DNA of 7,266 nt from an uncultured Acidimicrobiaceae bacterium (GCA_947258635.1 CAMYJM010000234.1:1-7266); one strand, 5' to 3'; numbered from the stretch's first letter, positions 1-6,486 are shown. Numbers and translations: made by a program. The notes: generated by a model from the letters alone, not told the origin.

Positions 1-327
1 ATGGTCCGGACCGAACGCCACATCGATCAATGCGATGTCTCCGACGACCGGAGAGAAGTCATCGGTGGGAACGGACGGTCCCGCCCCGATACCGATCGCC
101 ACATCGGTCATCACCGGCCCGCCGACGAAGATCACCTCGGGCGGGGCCACCGTGTCGGCCCACATCGGTAGGTAATGCTCGACCGGCTCCTGCGATGGGC
201 GGTTGAGAACGAGCCCCATGCTGCCGTCCTCGTTGTCCTCGACGACGAGCACCACCGTCCGGGCGAAATTGGGGTCGCCCATCAATGGGTTGGCGACAAG
301 AAGTTTCCCGGCCAGTGACTCCGCCAT
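1..327 (-). CDS. YqgE/AlgH family protein (UPF0301), partial at left edge
   Basis: The first 109 residues are present; the rest lies beyond the left edge (the family is usually about 180-190 residues). The N-terminus reads LAGKLLVANP, then DPNFARTVVLVVE, EDGSMGLVLNRP and VIFVGGPV, which are the signature blocks of the YqgE/AlgH family in the usual order. The ATG start at 327 is chosen because LAGKLL lies close to the N-terminus in this family. No strong Shine-Dalgarno is visible before it. The molecular function of the family is not settled; AlgH was linked to alginate regulation in Pseudomonas, but most members are uncharacterised cytosolic proteins. It follows the AI-2E-family gene after a 43-nt gap on the same strand, so the two may be co-transcribed. 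Family assignment is firm; function is unknown. Confidence 0.93.
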   Translation of the reverse strand, partial: MAESLAGKLLVANPLMGDPNFARTVVLVVEDNEDGSMGLVLNRPSQEPVEHYLPMWADTVAPPEVIFVGGPVMTDVAIGIGAGPSVPTDDFSPVVGDIALIDVAFGPDH

Positions 328-370
328 GGGCCCATCGTAGGTATCGATGCGGCAGGTTTGGTACGTATGG

Positions 371-1510
371 CTAGCTATGGTCGTTTTGCGGCGGCTCCGT
401 CTTGGCCGCGCGCCCCGGCCGCCCCGGCGCAGGGTTGCGCGGCGGGAAACGGGACGGATCTCGCTCGGCAAACAACTTGGTATCGACCAACTCGTGGCGA
501 TGGAAGTAGGTCGAAACGAACGCCTGGCCGGTCGCCGCCGCCGGAAGGGCCATCAACGTGCCGGCAGCACCCAGCAACGTGCCGCCCACGATCGCCGATC
601 CGAAGGCAACCGCAGGGTGCAACGACATCGTGCGGGCCGTGATGCGGGGCCCGATGACGTAGTTCTCTATCTGCTGGTACGCGATGATGAACACGAGAAC
701 CCAGATCGCCATCCGGGGATCCTCGAGGAGCGCGATCAGTACCGGGAGGATGCCTCCGAGATACGTCCCGAAAACGGGGACGAACTGAGATAGAACCCCC
801 ACCCAGATAGCCAGTGGCGTGGAGAACGGTACCCCGATCGCCGTCAACGCCAACCAGGTGATGAAGGCGGCAACGGCGGCGAGCAAGGTCCGCGAGTAGA
901 AGTAGCCACCCGTCTTCTCGATGGCGATCTCGATGATGCGCAGCACTTCTTCCTGACGCTCCTGGTCGAGAACGGACAGCAGCGTCCGGCGCAGCTTGGG
1001 GGCGTCGGCGGTGAGGTAGAAAGTGAACAGGAGGACCGTCAGGCCCTGGAATATAGTCCCAAGCAGCGCCGAGCCGACACCGAAGGCGTTGCCCGCCAGG
1101 TCCGTGGCTAACGACTGCAGCGAATTGTCCGCCGAATTGATGGCCGTGTTGAGCGCTTCGCCTGAGAAGTCGATGCCGAAGTTCGCCAGGAACTCCGAGA
1201 GCTGATCGAGATAGCCGGGGGCCCGGTCGATCAGCTTGCGAATCTGGTCGACCACCAGCGGCACCATCGACGCGATGAAGACCGCCCCGACCACGAACAC
1301 GAGAAAGAAGATCAGCGCCGTCGCCAAACCGCGACGCCACCCGCGGTTCGCCAAAAAGGCCACGGCCGGCTCGAGGGCGATGGCTAAAAACACCGATATC
1401 AACAGGAGAACCAGGAACCCGCGCAACGTCTTGAGCAAGTTGAATCCGACATAGCCGAGGACAATGAGCAAGACGACGTCGCGGACCAGCCGGCCCATCC
1501 ACGGCGGCAT
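371..1510 (-). CDS. AI-2E/PerM-family integral membrane transporter
   Basis: A 379-residue hydrophobic protein of the AI-2E transporter superfamily (PerM/TqsA-like). Two N-terminal hydrophobic stretches (about residues 10-50) are followed by a third, then a long amphipathic extramembrane region rich in D, Q and L. The C-terminal half has several membrane segments and the family block FVPVFGTYLGGILP, then QQIENYVIGPRI, LHPAVAFGSAIVGGTLLG and MALPAAA. The basic, proline-rich tail is probably cytoplasmic. The family includes the E. coli autoinducer-2 exporter TqsA, but many members export other solutes or ions, so the substrate cannot be named. I chose the ATG at 1510 (MPPWMGRL) because GGAG lies 5 nt upstream (1516-1519) and the protein begins just before the first membrane helix. 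A GTG at 1582 or a start at 1699 are open alternatives; the latter would overlap the divergent deaminase gene. Confidence 0.88.
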   Translation of the reverse strand: MPPWMGRLVRDVVLLIVLGYVGFNLLKTLRGFLVLLLISVFLAIALEPAVAFLANRGWRRGLATALIFFLVFVVGAVFIASMVPLVVDQIRKLIDRAPGYLDQLSEFLANFGIDFSGEALNTAINSADNSLQSLATDLAGNAFGVGSALLGTIFQGLTVLLFTFYLTADAPKLRRTLLSVLDQERQEEVLRIIEIAIEKTGGYFYSRTLLAAVAAFITWLALTAIGVPFSTPLAIWVGVLSQFVPVFGTYLGGILPVLIALLEDPRMAIWVLVFIIAYQQIENYVIGPRITARTMSLHPAVAFGSAIVGGTLLGAAGTLMALPAAATGQAFVSTYFHRHELVDTKLFAERDPSRFPPRNPAPGRPGRAAKTEPPQNDHS

Positions 1511-1515
1511 CCCAT

Positions 1516-1519
1516 CTCC
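1516..1519 (-). promoter_or_regulatory. Shine-Dalgarno GGAG for AI-2E-family gene
   Basis: GGAG lies 5 nt before the ATG at 1510. This is the main reason to prefer the short form over upstream in-frame GTG (1582) or the far upstream start (1699), whose extra residues are low-complexity and unlike a membrane protein N-terminus. Confidence 0.6.
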
Positions 1520-1636
1520 GGTGTCGCGGAGGAGTCGAAAACGTCGCGGTGGTACCGGGGCGGCCGGGCCAGGTGATTCCACGCCGTCCAGCGTACCGAT
1601 GCACTCACCGCTTTCGAAGGACCATCGTCCGGCGAT

Positions 1637-1648
1637 TACACTCGGTCC
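1637..1648 (+). promoter_or_regulatory. Probable leaderless promoter (-10 TACACT) of the deaminase gene
   Basis: TACACT (1637-1642) keeps the key T1, A2 and T6 positions of a -10 hexamer and ends 6 nt before the ATG at 1649, so transcription would begin at or next to the start codon. No Shine-Dalgarno is visible before this ATG. A -10 element 6-7 nt before the start, with no ribosome binding site, is the arrangement common for leaderless mRNAs in Actinobacteria. No good -35 is seen; TTCGAA at 1613-1618 is the nearest candidate. On the opposite strand the same bases contain TGTAAT (1635-1640), which could serve as a -10 for the divergent AI-2E-family gene, but it has no convincing -35. Confidence 0.5.
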
Positions 1649-2696
1649 ATGGAAGTCGAGGCGGCTCGCGAGCTGCCCAAGGCGGTTCTTCACGATCATC
1701 TCGACGGCGGCCTCCGCGTCGCAACGATGATTGAGCTGGCCGCCGCCGCCGGCTATTCGGATCTCCCCTCCTCCGACGCCGATCAGCTCGCAGCAGCGAT
1801 GTATCAGGGGGGCTCGGGCTCTCTAGTTGCCTACCTCGAGTCTTTCGTCCACACGGTCGCGGTCATGCAGACGGCGGCGGCGATCGAGCGCGTCGCCTAT
1901 GAGGCCGGGGTGGACCATCATCGCGACGGTGTGGTGTACGCCGAACTCCGCTTCGGGCCGAGCCTGCTCACCGCAGAGGGCTTGACCCGCGAGGCGGCCA
2001 TCGAAGCGGCGTTGCTCGGCCTCCGCCGGGCTGCGGCCGAGACGGGCCTCGAGTTCGGTCTCCTGGTGAGCGCGATACGACAGGACCACGATTCCGACGA
2101 GGTCGCTGTTGCCGCCGTCCGCTATGTCGGCGAGGGCGTCGTCGGCTTCGATTTGGCCGGTCGGGAGATCGGCTTTCCGCCGGACGATCACCTGCCGGCG
2201 CTGCGCCGGGCCCGCGAGGGGCATCTCACTCCACGCCGGCGAAGCCGCCGGGACCGACTCGATCGGCGCCGCCCTCGGCAGGGGCGGCGCCCAGCGGTTG
2301 GGTCACGGGGTGCGGATACTCGACGACTGCGAGATCAAGGACGGTGACATCACCGCCCTCGGCTCGCTGGCGACACGGGTTCGCGATCAGCGCATCCCAC
2401 TCGAGGTCTGCATCACCTCGAACATCCACACGGGGCTCGCCCCGGGCGCGGCATCGCATCCGTTCGGCATGCTGCACCGCGCCGGATTCAACGTCTCGAT
2501 CAACACGGACAACCGGCTGATGAGCCGGGTGTCGATGTCGAGCGAGGTAGCACTGGCGGCCGCCACCTACAACCTGGCGGCACCGGACCTCGCCGCTATC
2601 ACGATCCGGGCCCTCCAGGCCGGGTTCGGCGATTGGCAGCGCCGCCAGCACCTGATCGACGACGTCGTGGTGCCGGCATACGCGGCGATCACCTGA
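1649..2696 (+). pseudogene. add: Adenosine deaminase, interrupted by a frameshift near 2218-2222
   Basis: Adenosine deaminase hydrolyses adenosine or deoxyadenosine to inosine in purine salvage. The 5' part (frame of 1649) gives the zinc motif HDHLDG at residues 15-20, then VVYAELRFGP and VVGFDLAGRE, and runs to RRAREG (codon 2219-2221). From 2223 the homology continues in another frame: ISLHAGEAAG (zinc His and catalytic Glu), RLGHG, CITSNIHTG and SINTDNRLMS, to a TGA at 2694-2696. In the original frame, translation past the break is unrelated and stops at 2347, losing the catalytic half. Relative to E. coli Add (RARDAGWHITVHAGE) the four residues AGWH are replaced by only GGGC, four nucleotides, which fits loss of about 8 nt rather than a one-base insertion. 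The rest is well preserved, so this is either a recent mutation or a sequencing/assembly error; if an error, the intact protein would be about 350 residues. The NTDN form (second Asp replaced by Asn) is, from memory, usual in actinobacterial members. The 3' end overlaps the convergent hydrolase gene by 8 nt. Confidence 0.85.
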
Positions 2697-3498
2697 GGTG
2701 GTCTTTGATCCAGCGGGAGATGAAGCCGAGGACCTCGGTGGACTCCGGCTCGTTGTGCATCTCGTGGCGCAGCCCGGGAAACACCCGGCGCTCGACAGAA
2801 GCCAGGCCGGCCAGTATCGCCGAGGCCCGCGGCGGCACCAGCTCGTCTTCGGCGCCGTGAACCACCAGGATCGGGGTCTTGATGCGGGCGATGGCGTCGC
2901 GCGCCCGATCCATCGAAGCGAATAACAAGCGGCCGAACCGGGTGGTCCCTTTGAGGTATACCAACGGGTCGTTCACATACGCTTCGCCGACTTCGGGATC
3001 TCGCGATAGGTGCGCCTTCTCGACCGCGCTGGCCATTGCCAGCTTCGGTGCGAACCGACCGAGCACATTGGCCGCCAGCCGCAGCGGGGCCGGTACTGCG
3101 GCGATCAGCGCCGGCGCCGAGAGCACCATCAGATCCGGCTGGGGGTGCGCCGACTCGGCGTAGAGGACGGACACCAACCCGCCCATCGAGTGTCCATACA
3201 CAATGAGGGGGCGCCCCTCGGTGCGGACCGCCCTGATCATGTCGGCGACGTCGTCTACGAATAGGGAGAAGTCCTCGATGTCGAGGATCCCGTCGCCGGA
3301 CTCGCCGTGCGCCCGTTGGTCGAAGCCGAACACCTCGAAGCCTTCGTCAACCAGGAACTCGGCCACGTGGTGCCAGCGGCCGATGTGCTCGGAGACCCCG
3401 TGAACCAGCATCACCGTCGCGATCGGATCCTCATTGGGCCACGCTCGGGTGAACAGTGCGGTGCCGTCGGTCATAGTGTGTCTGCCTGTTGTGCTCAC
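2689..3498 (-). CDS. Alpha/beta hydrolase, monoacylglycerol-lipase-like
   Basis: A 269-residue serine hydrolase of the Hydrolase_4 (serine aminopeptidase S33-like) group, closest in pattern to bacterial monoacylglycerol lipases and lysophospholipases. Visible motifs are the oxyanion region VHGVSEH (32-38), FDQRAHGES (59-67), the nucleophile elbow GHSMGG with Ser104, the acid in GAEDELVP (Asp218) and the catalytic His245 in LRHEMHNE. All three catalytic residues are present and length is normal. There is no signal peptide, so it is probably cytosolic. The likely reaction is hydrolysis of a lipid ester, but the exact substrate cannot be read from sequence. The start is GTG at 3498, whose GTGA overlaps the stop of the glucokinase gene, with AAGGAG 5 nt upstream; an internal ATG at 3474 is less well supported. 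It is the last gene of the minus-strand series. Confidence 0.9.
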   Translation of the reverse strand: MSTTGRHTMTDGTALFTRAWPNEDPIATVMLVHGVSEHIGRWHHVAEFLVDEGFEVFGFDQRAHGESGDGILDIEDFSLFVDDVADMIRAVRTEGRPLIVYGHSMGGLVSVLYAESAHPQPDLMVLSAPALIAAVPAPLRLAANVLGRFAPKLAMASAVEKAHLSRDPEVGEAYVNDPLVYLKGTTRFGRLLFASMDRARDAIARIKTPILVVHGAEDELVPPRASAILAGLASVERRVFPGLRHEMHNEPESTEVLGFISRWIKDHLR

Positions 3499-4280
3499 CC
3501 GGTCTCCTTCGGTCCTGTACGGTGGCCGCGGGCCGGCTCGGTATCCCCGCCGGCGAGAGCGGCCCCCACAATCCCGGCATTGTTGCGCAACTCGGCGGCC
3601 AGCACCGGCGTTGCCACGTCGAGAACTCGCGAGAACTGGCTGAACCGTTTCGAGATGCCGCCGCCGAATAGGAACAAATCCGGTGTGAGGACCCGCTCGA
3701 GGTAGCGAAGATACTCGCCGACCCGGCGCGACCAGACGGTCAGGTCCATGTCGTCTCGCTCGACATTGCGGGCGGCTGCGTACCGTTCCGCCGCCATTCC
3801 ATGGAACTCGAGGTGGCCCAGTTCGGTGTTCGGGATCAGCTCGCCTTTGTAGAACACGGCACTCCCGATACCGGTGCCGAACGTCAACATGACGACCAAC
3901 CCGGACCTTCCGGCGCCGGCACCGTACACCATCTCGGCGATCCCGGCGGCGTCCGCATCGTTGAGAACCCGAGCCGGGCAGCCGGTTACCGACGTCAGGA
4001 GCTGGGCGGCGTCGGTTCCGATCCAGGCGTCATCGATGTTGGCCGCGGTGGACACCACACCCTCCCGCACCACTCCGGGGACGGTCACCCCGATGGGGCC
4101 TCTCCAGGAGAAATGGCGGACGATTTCTTCGACTGTGTGCGCCACGGCCTCGGGCGTCGAGGGTTGTGGCGTCGGGATTCGATGCCGCTTCGTCGTCAGG
4201 TGGCCGGTCGCCGGATCGACGAGGGCTCCTTTGATGCAGGTGCCGCCGACGTCGACACCGTAGAGCGGGCCGGAAGTCAT
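3495..4280 (-). CDS. ppgK: Polyphosphate glucokinase (ROK family)
   Basis: A 261-residue ROK-fold sugar kinase that phosphorylates glucose to glucose-6-phosphate using inorganic polyphosphate (and usually ATP; EC 2.7.1.63). The N-terminal phosphate loop is GVDVGGTCIKGALVD (8-22). LNDADAAG (106-113) carries the catalytic Asp108, LTFGTGIGSA (132-141) is the second phosphate-binding loop, and NTELGHLEFHG (151-161) is the substrate Glu/His region. It lacks the CxCGxxGC zinc motif of ordinary ROK kinases and matches the roughly 260-residue length of actinobacterial PpgK, which separates it from ATP glucokinases. The ATG at 4280 overlaps the T-protein stop as ATGA, and the 3' end overlaps the hydrolase start as GTGA. 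A longer in-frame extension to 4637 is only a shadow of the T-protein gene. Tail residues after about 245 are variable and charged. Confidence 0.93.
   Translation of the reverse strand: MTSGPLYGVDVGGTCIKGALVDPATGHLTTKRHRIPTPQPSTPEAVAHTVEEIVRHFSWRGPIGVTVPGVVREGVVSTAANIDDAWIGTDAAQLLTSVTGCPARVLNDADAAGIAEMVYGAGAGRSGLVVMLTFGTGIGSAVFYKGELIPNTELGHLEFHGMAAERYAAARNVERDDMDLTVWSRRVGEYLRYLERVLTPDLFLFGGGISKRFSQFSRVLDVATPVLAAELRNNAGIVGAALAGGDTEPARGHRTGPKETG
3504..3509 (-). promoter_or_regulatory. Shine-Dalgarno AAGGAG for the hydrolase gene
   Basis: AAGGAG lies 5 nt before the GTG at 3498, inside the 3' end of the glucokinase gene. Together with the GTGA start/stop overlap it fixes the start and suggests translational coupling. 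Confidence 0.75.
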
Positions 4281-5326
4281 CTCTTCACGAACGGCGGGGT
4301 GACGATGGTTGCCGCGGTCCACGTGCCGCGCATCGACACCTCGAGGTCGACACCGGCAGCAACCGGAGGCGACATGTAGCCCATGGCGATCCCGTGACCG
4401 AGCACCGGGCTGAAGTTGCCCGACGAGATCGAGCCGATGGACGCTCCGGCCCGCATCTCGTAGCCGGGTCGCGGCGGACGGCGCCCTGCCACGGTGAGCC
4501 CGATCAGCTGCTTGCTCAGGCCGCCCGCCCGCTGATCGGCCAGCGCAGCTCGGCCGACGAACTCGTGGTCCCAATCGACAACCCACTCGAGGCCGGCCTC
4601 CAACGGCGAAGTGGACTCGTCGAGATCCTGGCCCCACAGGGGGTACCCCATCTCCAGCCGCAAAGTGTCACGGGCCCCGAGCCCGCAGGGAATCGCACCG
4701 GCGGCGATGAAGGCGTCCCACAGGGCGGCGCCATCCGATTCGGCGACACAGATCTCGCCGCCGCTCTCGCCGGTGTAGCCGGTGCCGGCGGCAACAAACC
4801 AGTCTGCGCCCCAGCTGCCGCGGGCGACGCGGAAGCGGCCGGGAGCACTGCCCAAAACGGATTCGATCATGGCCGGAGCCGCCGGCCCCTGCACGGCCAG
4901 CACGACCGTGTGCTCCCGCAGCGGACGCAGCACGATCCCGGGCGCGGCGTGCTGCGCGAAGCGGTCCATCATCTCGGAGAAGTTGACGCCGTTGGGCATC
5001 ACCCAGAAGCGGTCGGTGTCTATCCACCAGACGATGATGTCGTCCTCGACTCCGCCATCGTCCGTCAAGGCCATCGTGTACTGCGCCCGGCCCGGCTCGA
5101 CCTTCCCGATGTCGTTGCAGAGCATCTGCTGCAGCAGCTCGAGCCCGCCCGGCCCGGAGACCTCGAAGCGGCCCAGGTGGGTCACATCGAAGATCCCGAC
5201 ACCGAAGCGCACTGCAGTGTGCTCGGCGATGACACCCTCATATTGGAGCGGCATGTCCCAACCACCGAAGTCGGTGAAGCGCGCTCCTCGCGCCTCATGA
5301 TTGGCTCTGATGGGCGTTGTCGGCAT
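4277..5326 (-). CDS. gcvT: Aminomethyltransferase, glycine cleavage T-protein
   Basis: A 349-residue T-protein (EC 2.1.2.10) that transfers the aminomethyl carbon from lipoyl H-protein to tetrahydrofolate, releasing ammonia. Family blocks in order: GGWDMPLQY (21-29), DVTHLGRFEV (47-56), LCNDIG (69-74), QYTMALTDDGGVEDD (82-96; the conserved catalytic Asp is in the terminal DD), TGYTGESGGEI (182-192) and GLGARDTLRLEMGYPLWGQDL (215-235). The C-terminal barrel ends with SGNFSPVLGHGIAMGYM. Small departures are DVTH for the usual DVSH and Gly181 where RTGYTGE usually has Arg. The ATG at 5326 is preceded by GAGG 5 nt upstream. No gcvH or gcvP is in the window, so a related folate-dependent methyltransferase role cannot be fully excluded, but the motif set favours true GcvT. 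The stop overlaps the glucokinase start. Confidence 0.9.
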   Translation of the reverse strand: MPTTPIRANHEARGARFTDFGGWDMPLQYEGVIAEHTAVRFGVGIFDVTHLGRFEVSGPGGLELLQQMLCNDIGKVEPGRAQYTMALTDDGGVEDDIIVWWIDTDRFWVMPNGVNFSEMMDRFAQHAAPGIVLRPLREHTVVLAVQGPAAPAMIESVLGSAPGRFRVARGSWGADWFVAAGTGYTGESGGEICVAESDGAALWDAFIAAGAIPCGLGARDTLRLEMGYPLWGQDLDESTSPLEAGLEWVVDWDHEFVGRAALADQRAGGLSKQLIGLTVAGRRPPRPGYEMRAGASIGSISSGNFSPVLGHGIAMGYMSPPVAAGVDLEVSMRGTWTAATIVTPPFVKR

Positions 5327-5385
5327 CGCATCCTCGTTCGACGGATAGCTTCAGACGCGAGCCTAACGGCGGGGCGGCATCCCGG

Positions 5386-5835
5386 TCAGCCGGCGACTTG
5401 CTGATCGTCGTCGAGGCCCAGGTCGACGAGTTGCGGCGGTCCCGGGATTCGACTCGGCGCCATCAATTCCGAGTCGTCGATCGCGTCCACGAGGCCATAC
5501 TTCACGAGCAGGCTCATGTAGTCCCGCTGATAGAAGATCTTGCAGCTGATGTCCGGATACAGCTCGCGCAACCGGCGGATCTTGCGGTTCTTCTTCGTGA
5601 CCAGCTTCTGGTTCATCGTGGTGATCTCGATGAACTGGTCCTCATCCGGCAGATAGAAATCCGGTCTGAAGAACTTGACGGGGAGGCCATCCTCGTCCCA
5701 CTCGACGGCAAACTCGCGCGGCTCGTACTCCCACGGCACCTCGTAGAAATCCAAGAGCCGGGCGAACTGCCGCTCGCTGTCGTGAGCGAAAACGACGCGA
5801 TCGGCGGGACCTTCGAAGTCGAGTAGCTCGCTCAG
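5386..5835 (-). CDS. Conserved small protein with PD-(D/E)XK-like motifs; probable CTG start
   Basis: I do not know a named function for this protein. From a CTG at 5835 it has 149 residues. Residues 14-40 (VVFAHDSERQFARLLDFY, then VPWEYEPR) form a conserved-looking N-terminal block. RPDFYLPD (57-64) and FIEITTMNQKL (68-78) follow, then a basic stretch KKNRKIRRLRELYP and CKIFYQRDY. The order YEP - PDFYLP - iEiT - K resembles PD-(D/E)XK nuclease-fold proteins, although Thr72 sits where the catalytic Lys of ExK is expected. I recall similar proteins in actinobacterial genomes. The only standard start in frame is TTG at 5754 (residue 28), which would remove the N-terminal block. The CTG at 5835 overlaps the MerR stop as CTGA, with GGAGG 10 nt upstream, and keeps the block. 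The acidic C-terminus (115-149) looks variable. Coding is strongly supported; the start and biochemical role are not settled. Confidence 0.75.
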   Translation of the reverse strand: MSELLDFEGPADRVVFAHDSERQFARLLDFYEVPWEYEPREFAVEWDEDGLPVKFFRPDFYLPDEDQFIEITTMNQKLVTKKNRKIRRLRELYPDISCKIFYQRDYMSLLVKYGLVDAIDDSELMAPSRIPGPPQLVDLGLDDDQQVAG

Positions 5836-6329
5836 TTGGCTGTCGCCTCCGCTCGGCGGGCAGTATCGAGGTGAATCACTTCCGGCTCGAGGACGTGCAG
5901 TTCTCCTACCAGTTCTTCTTCGACCGGGCCGACGGCGATCCCGAAGACGCCCTGGCCGCGCTTGAACACGTCGACGACTTCGTCCGGGCTGTGGGCCGCG
6001 TAGATCGTGGCACCGTCCGAGAGCAGCGTGACGTCACTCAGCGGGTTGTTGCTCTGGAGTTGCTCGCGCAGGATCTCAACGGCGGTGCGGATCCGCTTGA
6101 GGCTCATGCCGGCGTCGAGAAGCCGTTTGACGACCTTGAGCTGGACGAGATCGCTGAAGCTGTAGAGGCGCTGCGACCCGGACCCGGCGGCCGCCTGCAC
6201 CGACGGCTTGATGAGCCCGGTCCGCGCCCAGTAGTCCAACTGGCGATAGGTGATGTCGACCAGGCCGCACACCTGAGGGGCGCGATAGCCCGCGACCACG
6301 TCTCCCGGCTTTTCGCTCTTCTCGCTCAC
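5832..6329 (-). CDS. MerR-family transcriptional regulator, Rv1830-like
   Basis: A 165-residue cytosolic DNA-binding protein. The N-terminal winged helix-turn-helix is YRAPQVC (15-21), ITYRQLDYWARTGLIKPS (26-43), with the wing GSGSQRLYSF (49-58). An alpha-helical dimerisation segment with LKVVKRLLDAGMSLKRIRTAVE follows. The C-terminal part, SDVTLLSDGATIY and GQGVFGIAVGPV, resembles the effector domain of mycobacterial Rv1830 rather than metal- or drug-sensing MerR proteins. It has a single cysteine (Cys21), so it is unlikely to be a thiol or metal sensor. In mycobacteria such regulators sit beside gcvH, garA and gcvP genes, and here the downstream operon contains the T-protein. The GTG start at 6329 has GGAGG 4 nt upstream. 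The stop overlaps the next gene as CTGA. Autoregulation and control of the divergent ABC gene are plausible but inferred. Confidence 0.9.
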   Translation of the reverse strand: MSEKSEKPGDVVAGYRAPQVCGLVDITYRQLDYWARTGLIKPSVQAAAGSGSQRLYSFSDLVQLKVVKRLLDAGMSLKRIRTAVEILREQLQSNNPLSDVTLLSDGATIYAAHSPDEVVDVFKRGQGVFGIAVGPVEEELVGELHVLEPEVIHLDTARRAEATAN

Positions 6330-6331
6330 AA

Positions 6332-6338
6332 CCCCTCC
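6332..6338 (-). promoter_or_regulatory. Shine-Dalgarno GGAGGGG for the MerR gene
   Basis: GGAGG (6334-6338), followed by two more G, lies 4 nt before the GTG at 6329. It decides the start in favour of this GTG. Confidence 0.75.
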
Positions 6339-6393
6339 GATTCGTCCCTAGCTTACACCTACGTAATTCCGACCGTCGAACTACCAGCATGGA

Positions 6394-6422
6394 AGTAAAG
6401 GGGGCGCGACCGAACTTGTCAA
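6394..6422 (-). promoter_or_regulatory. Promoter of the merR-gcvT-ppgK operon (TTGACA-N17-TTTACT)
   Basis: On the minus strand a perfect -35 TTGACA (6417-6422) is followed by a 17-nt spacer and TTTACT (6394-6399), which matches four of six -10 positions. Transcription would start near 6387, leaving a leader of roughly 57 nt before the GTG at 6329. This is the best sigma-70-type promoter in the window. No other convincing promoter is seen down to 2689, so it may serve all five minus-strand genes; the 59-nt gap before gcvT (5327-5385) could hold a weaker internal one. Confidence 0.65.
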
Positions 6423-6428
6423 CAACCC

Positions 6429-6437
6429 TGTGGATAA
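6429..6437 (-). promoter_or_regulatory. Perfect consensus DnaA box
   Basis: The plus strand reads TGTGGATAA, the exact complement of the strong DnaA box TTATCCACA. It lies 6 nt upstream of the TTGACA -35 of the MerR promoter, in non-coding DNA. I found no second clear box nearby, so an origin is not indicated; a DnaA-controlled promoter or DnaA titration site is possible. Confidence 0.5.
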
Positions 6438-6486
6438 CTGGCTCATTCTGGGCGATCTCAGCGGCTTGGGAGAGTCGATTGCTAAC

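Noticed and set aside
375..1604. Alternative 409-codon minus-strand frame over the AI-2E-family gene
   Set aside because: Arg/Pro/His-rich out-of-frame translation of a clear membrane protein gene.
2200..2240. Programmed ribosomal frameshift in the adenosine deaminase gene
   Set aside because: The G4 run at 2218-2221 could be slippery, but the junction also lacks about three residues that the family has there, which fits a deletion or assembly error better. No stimulatory structure or family precedent is evident.
2689..2696. Terminator between the convergent deaminase and hydrolase genes
   Set aside because: The genes overlap by 8 nt and I see no hairpin followed by a T-run in either direction.
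4281..4637. Long N-terminal extension of the polyphosphate glucokinase
   Set aside because: The extra residues are the out-of-frame shadow of gcvT; the ATG at 4280 with ATGA overlap gives the normal family length.
4394..5404. Long plus-strand open frame of 336 codons opposite gcvT
   Set aside because: It lies antisense to a T-protein gene with full motif support; its translation has no recognisable family and reflects GC-rich codon bias.
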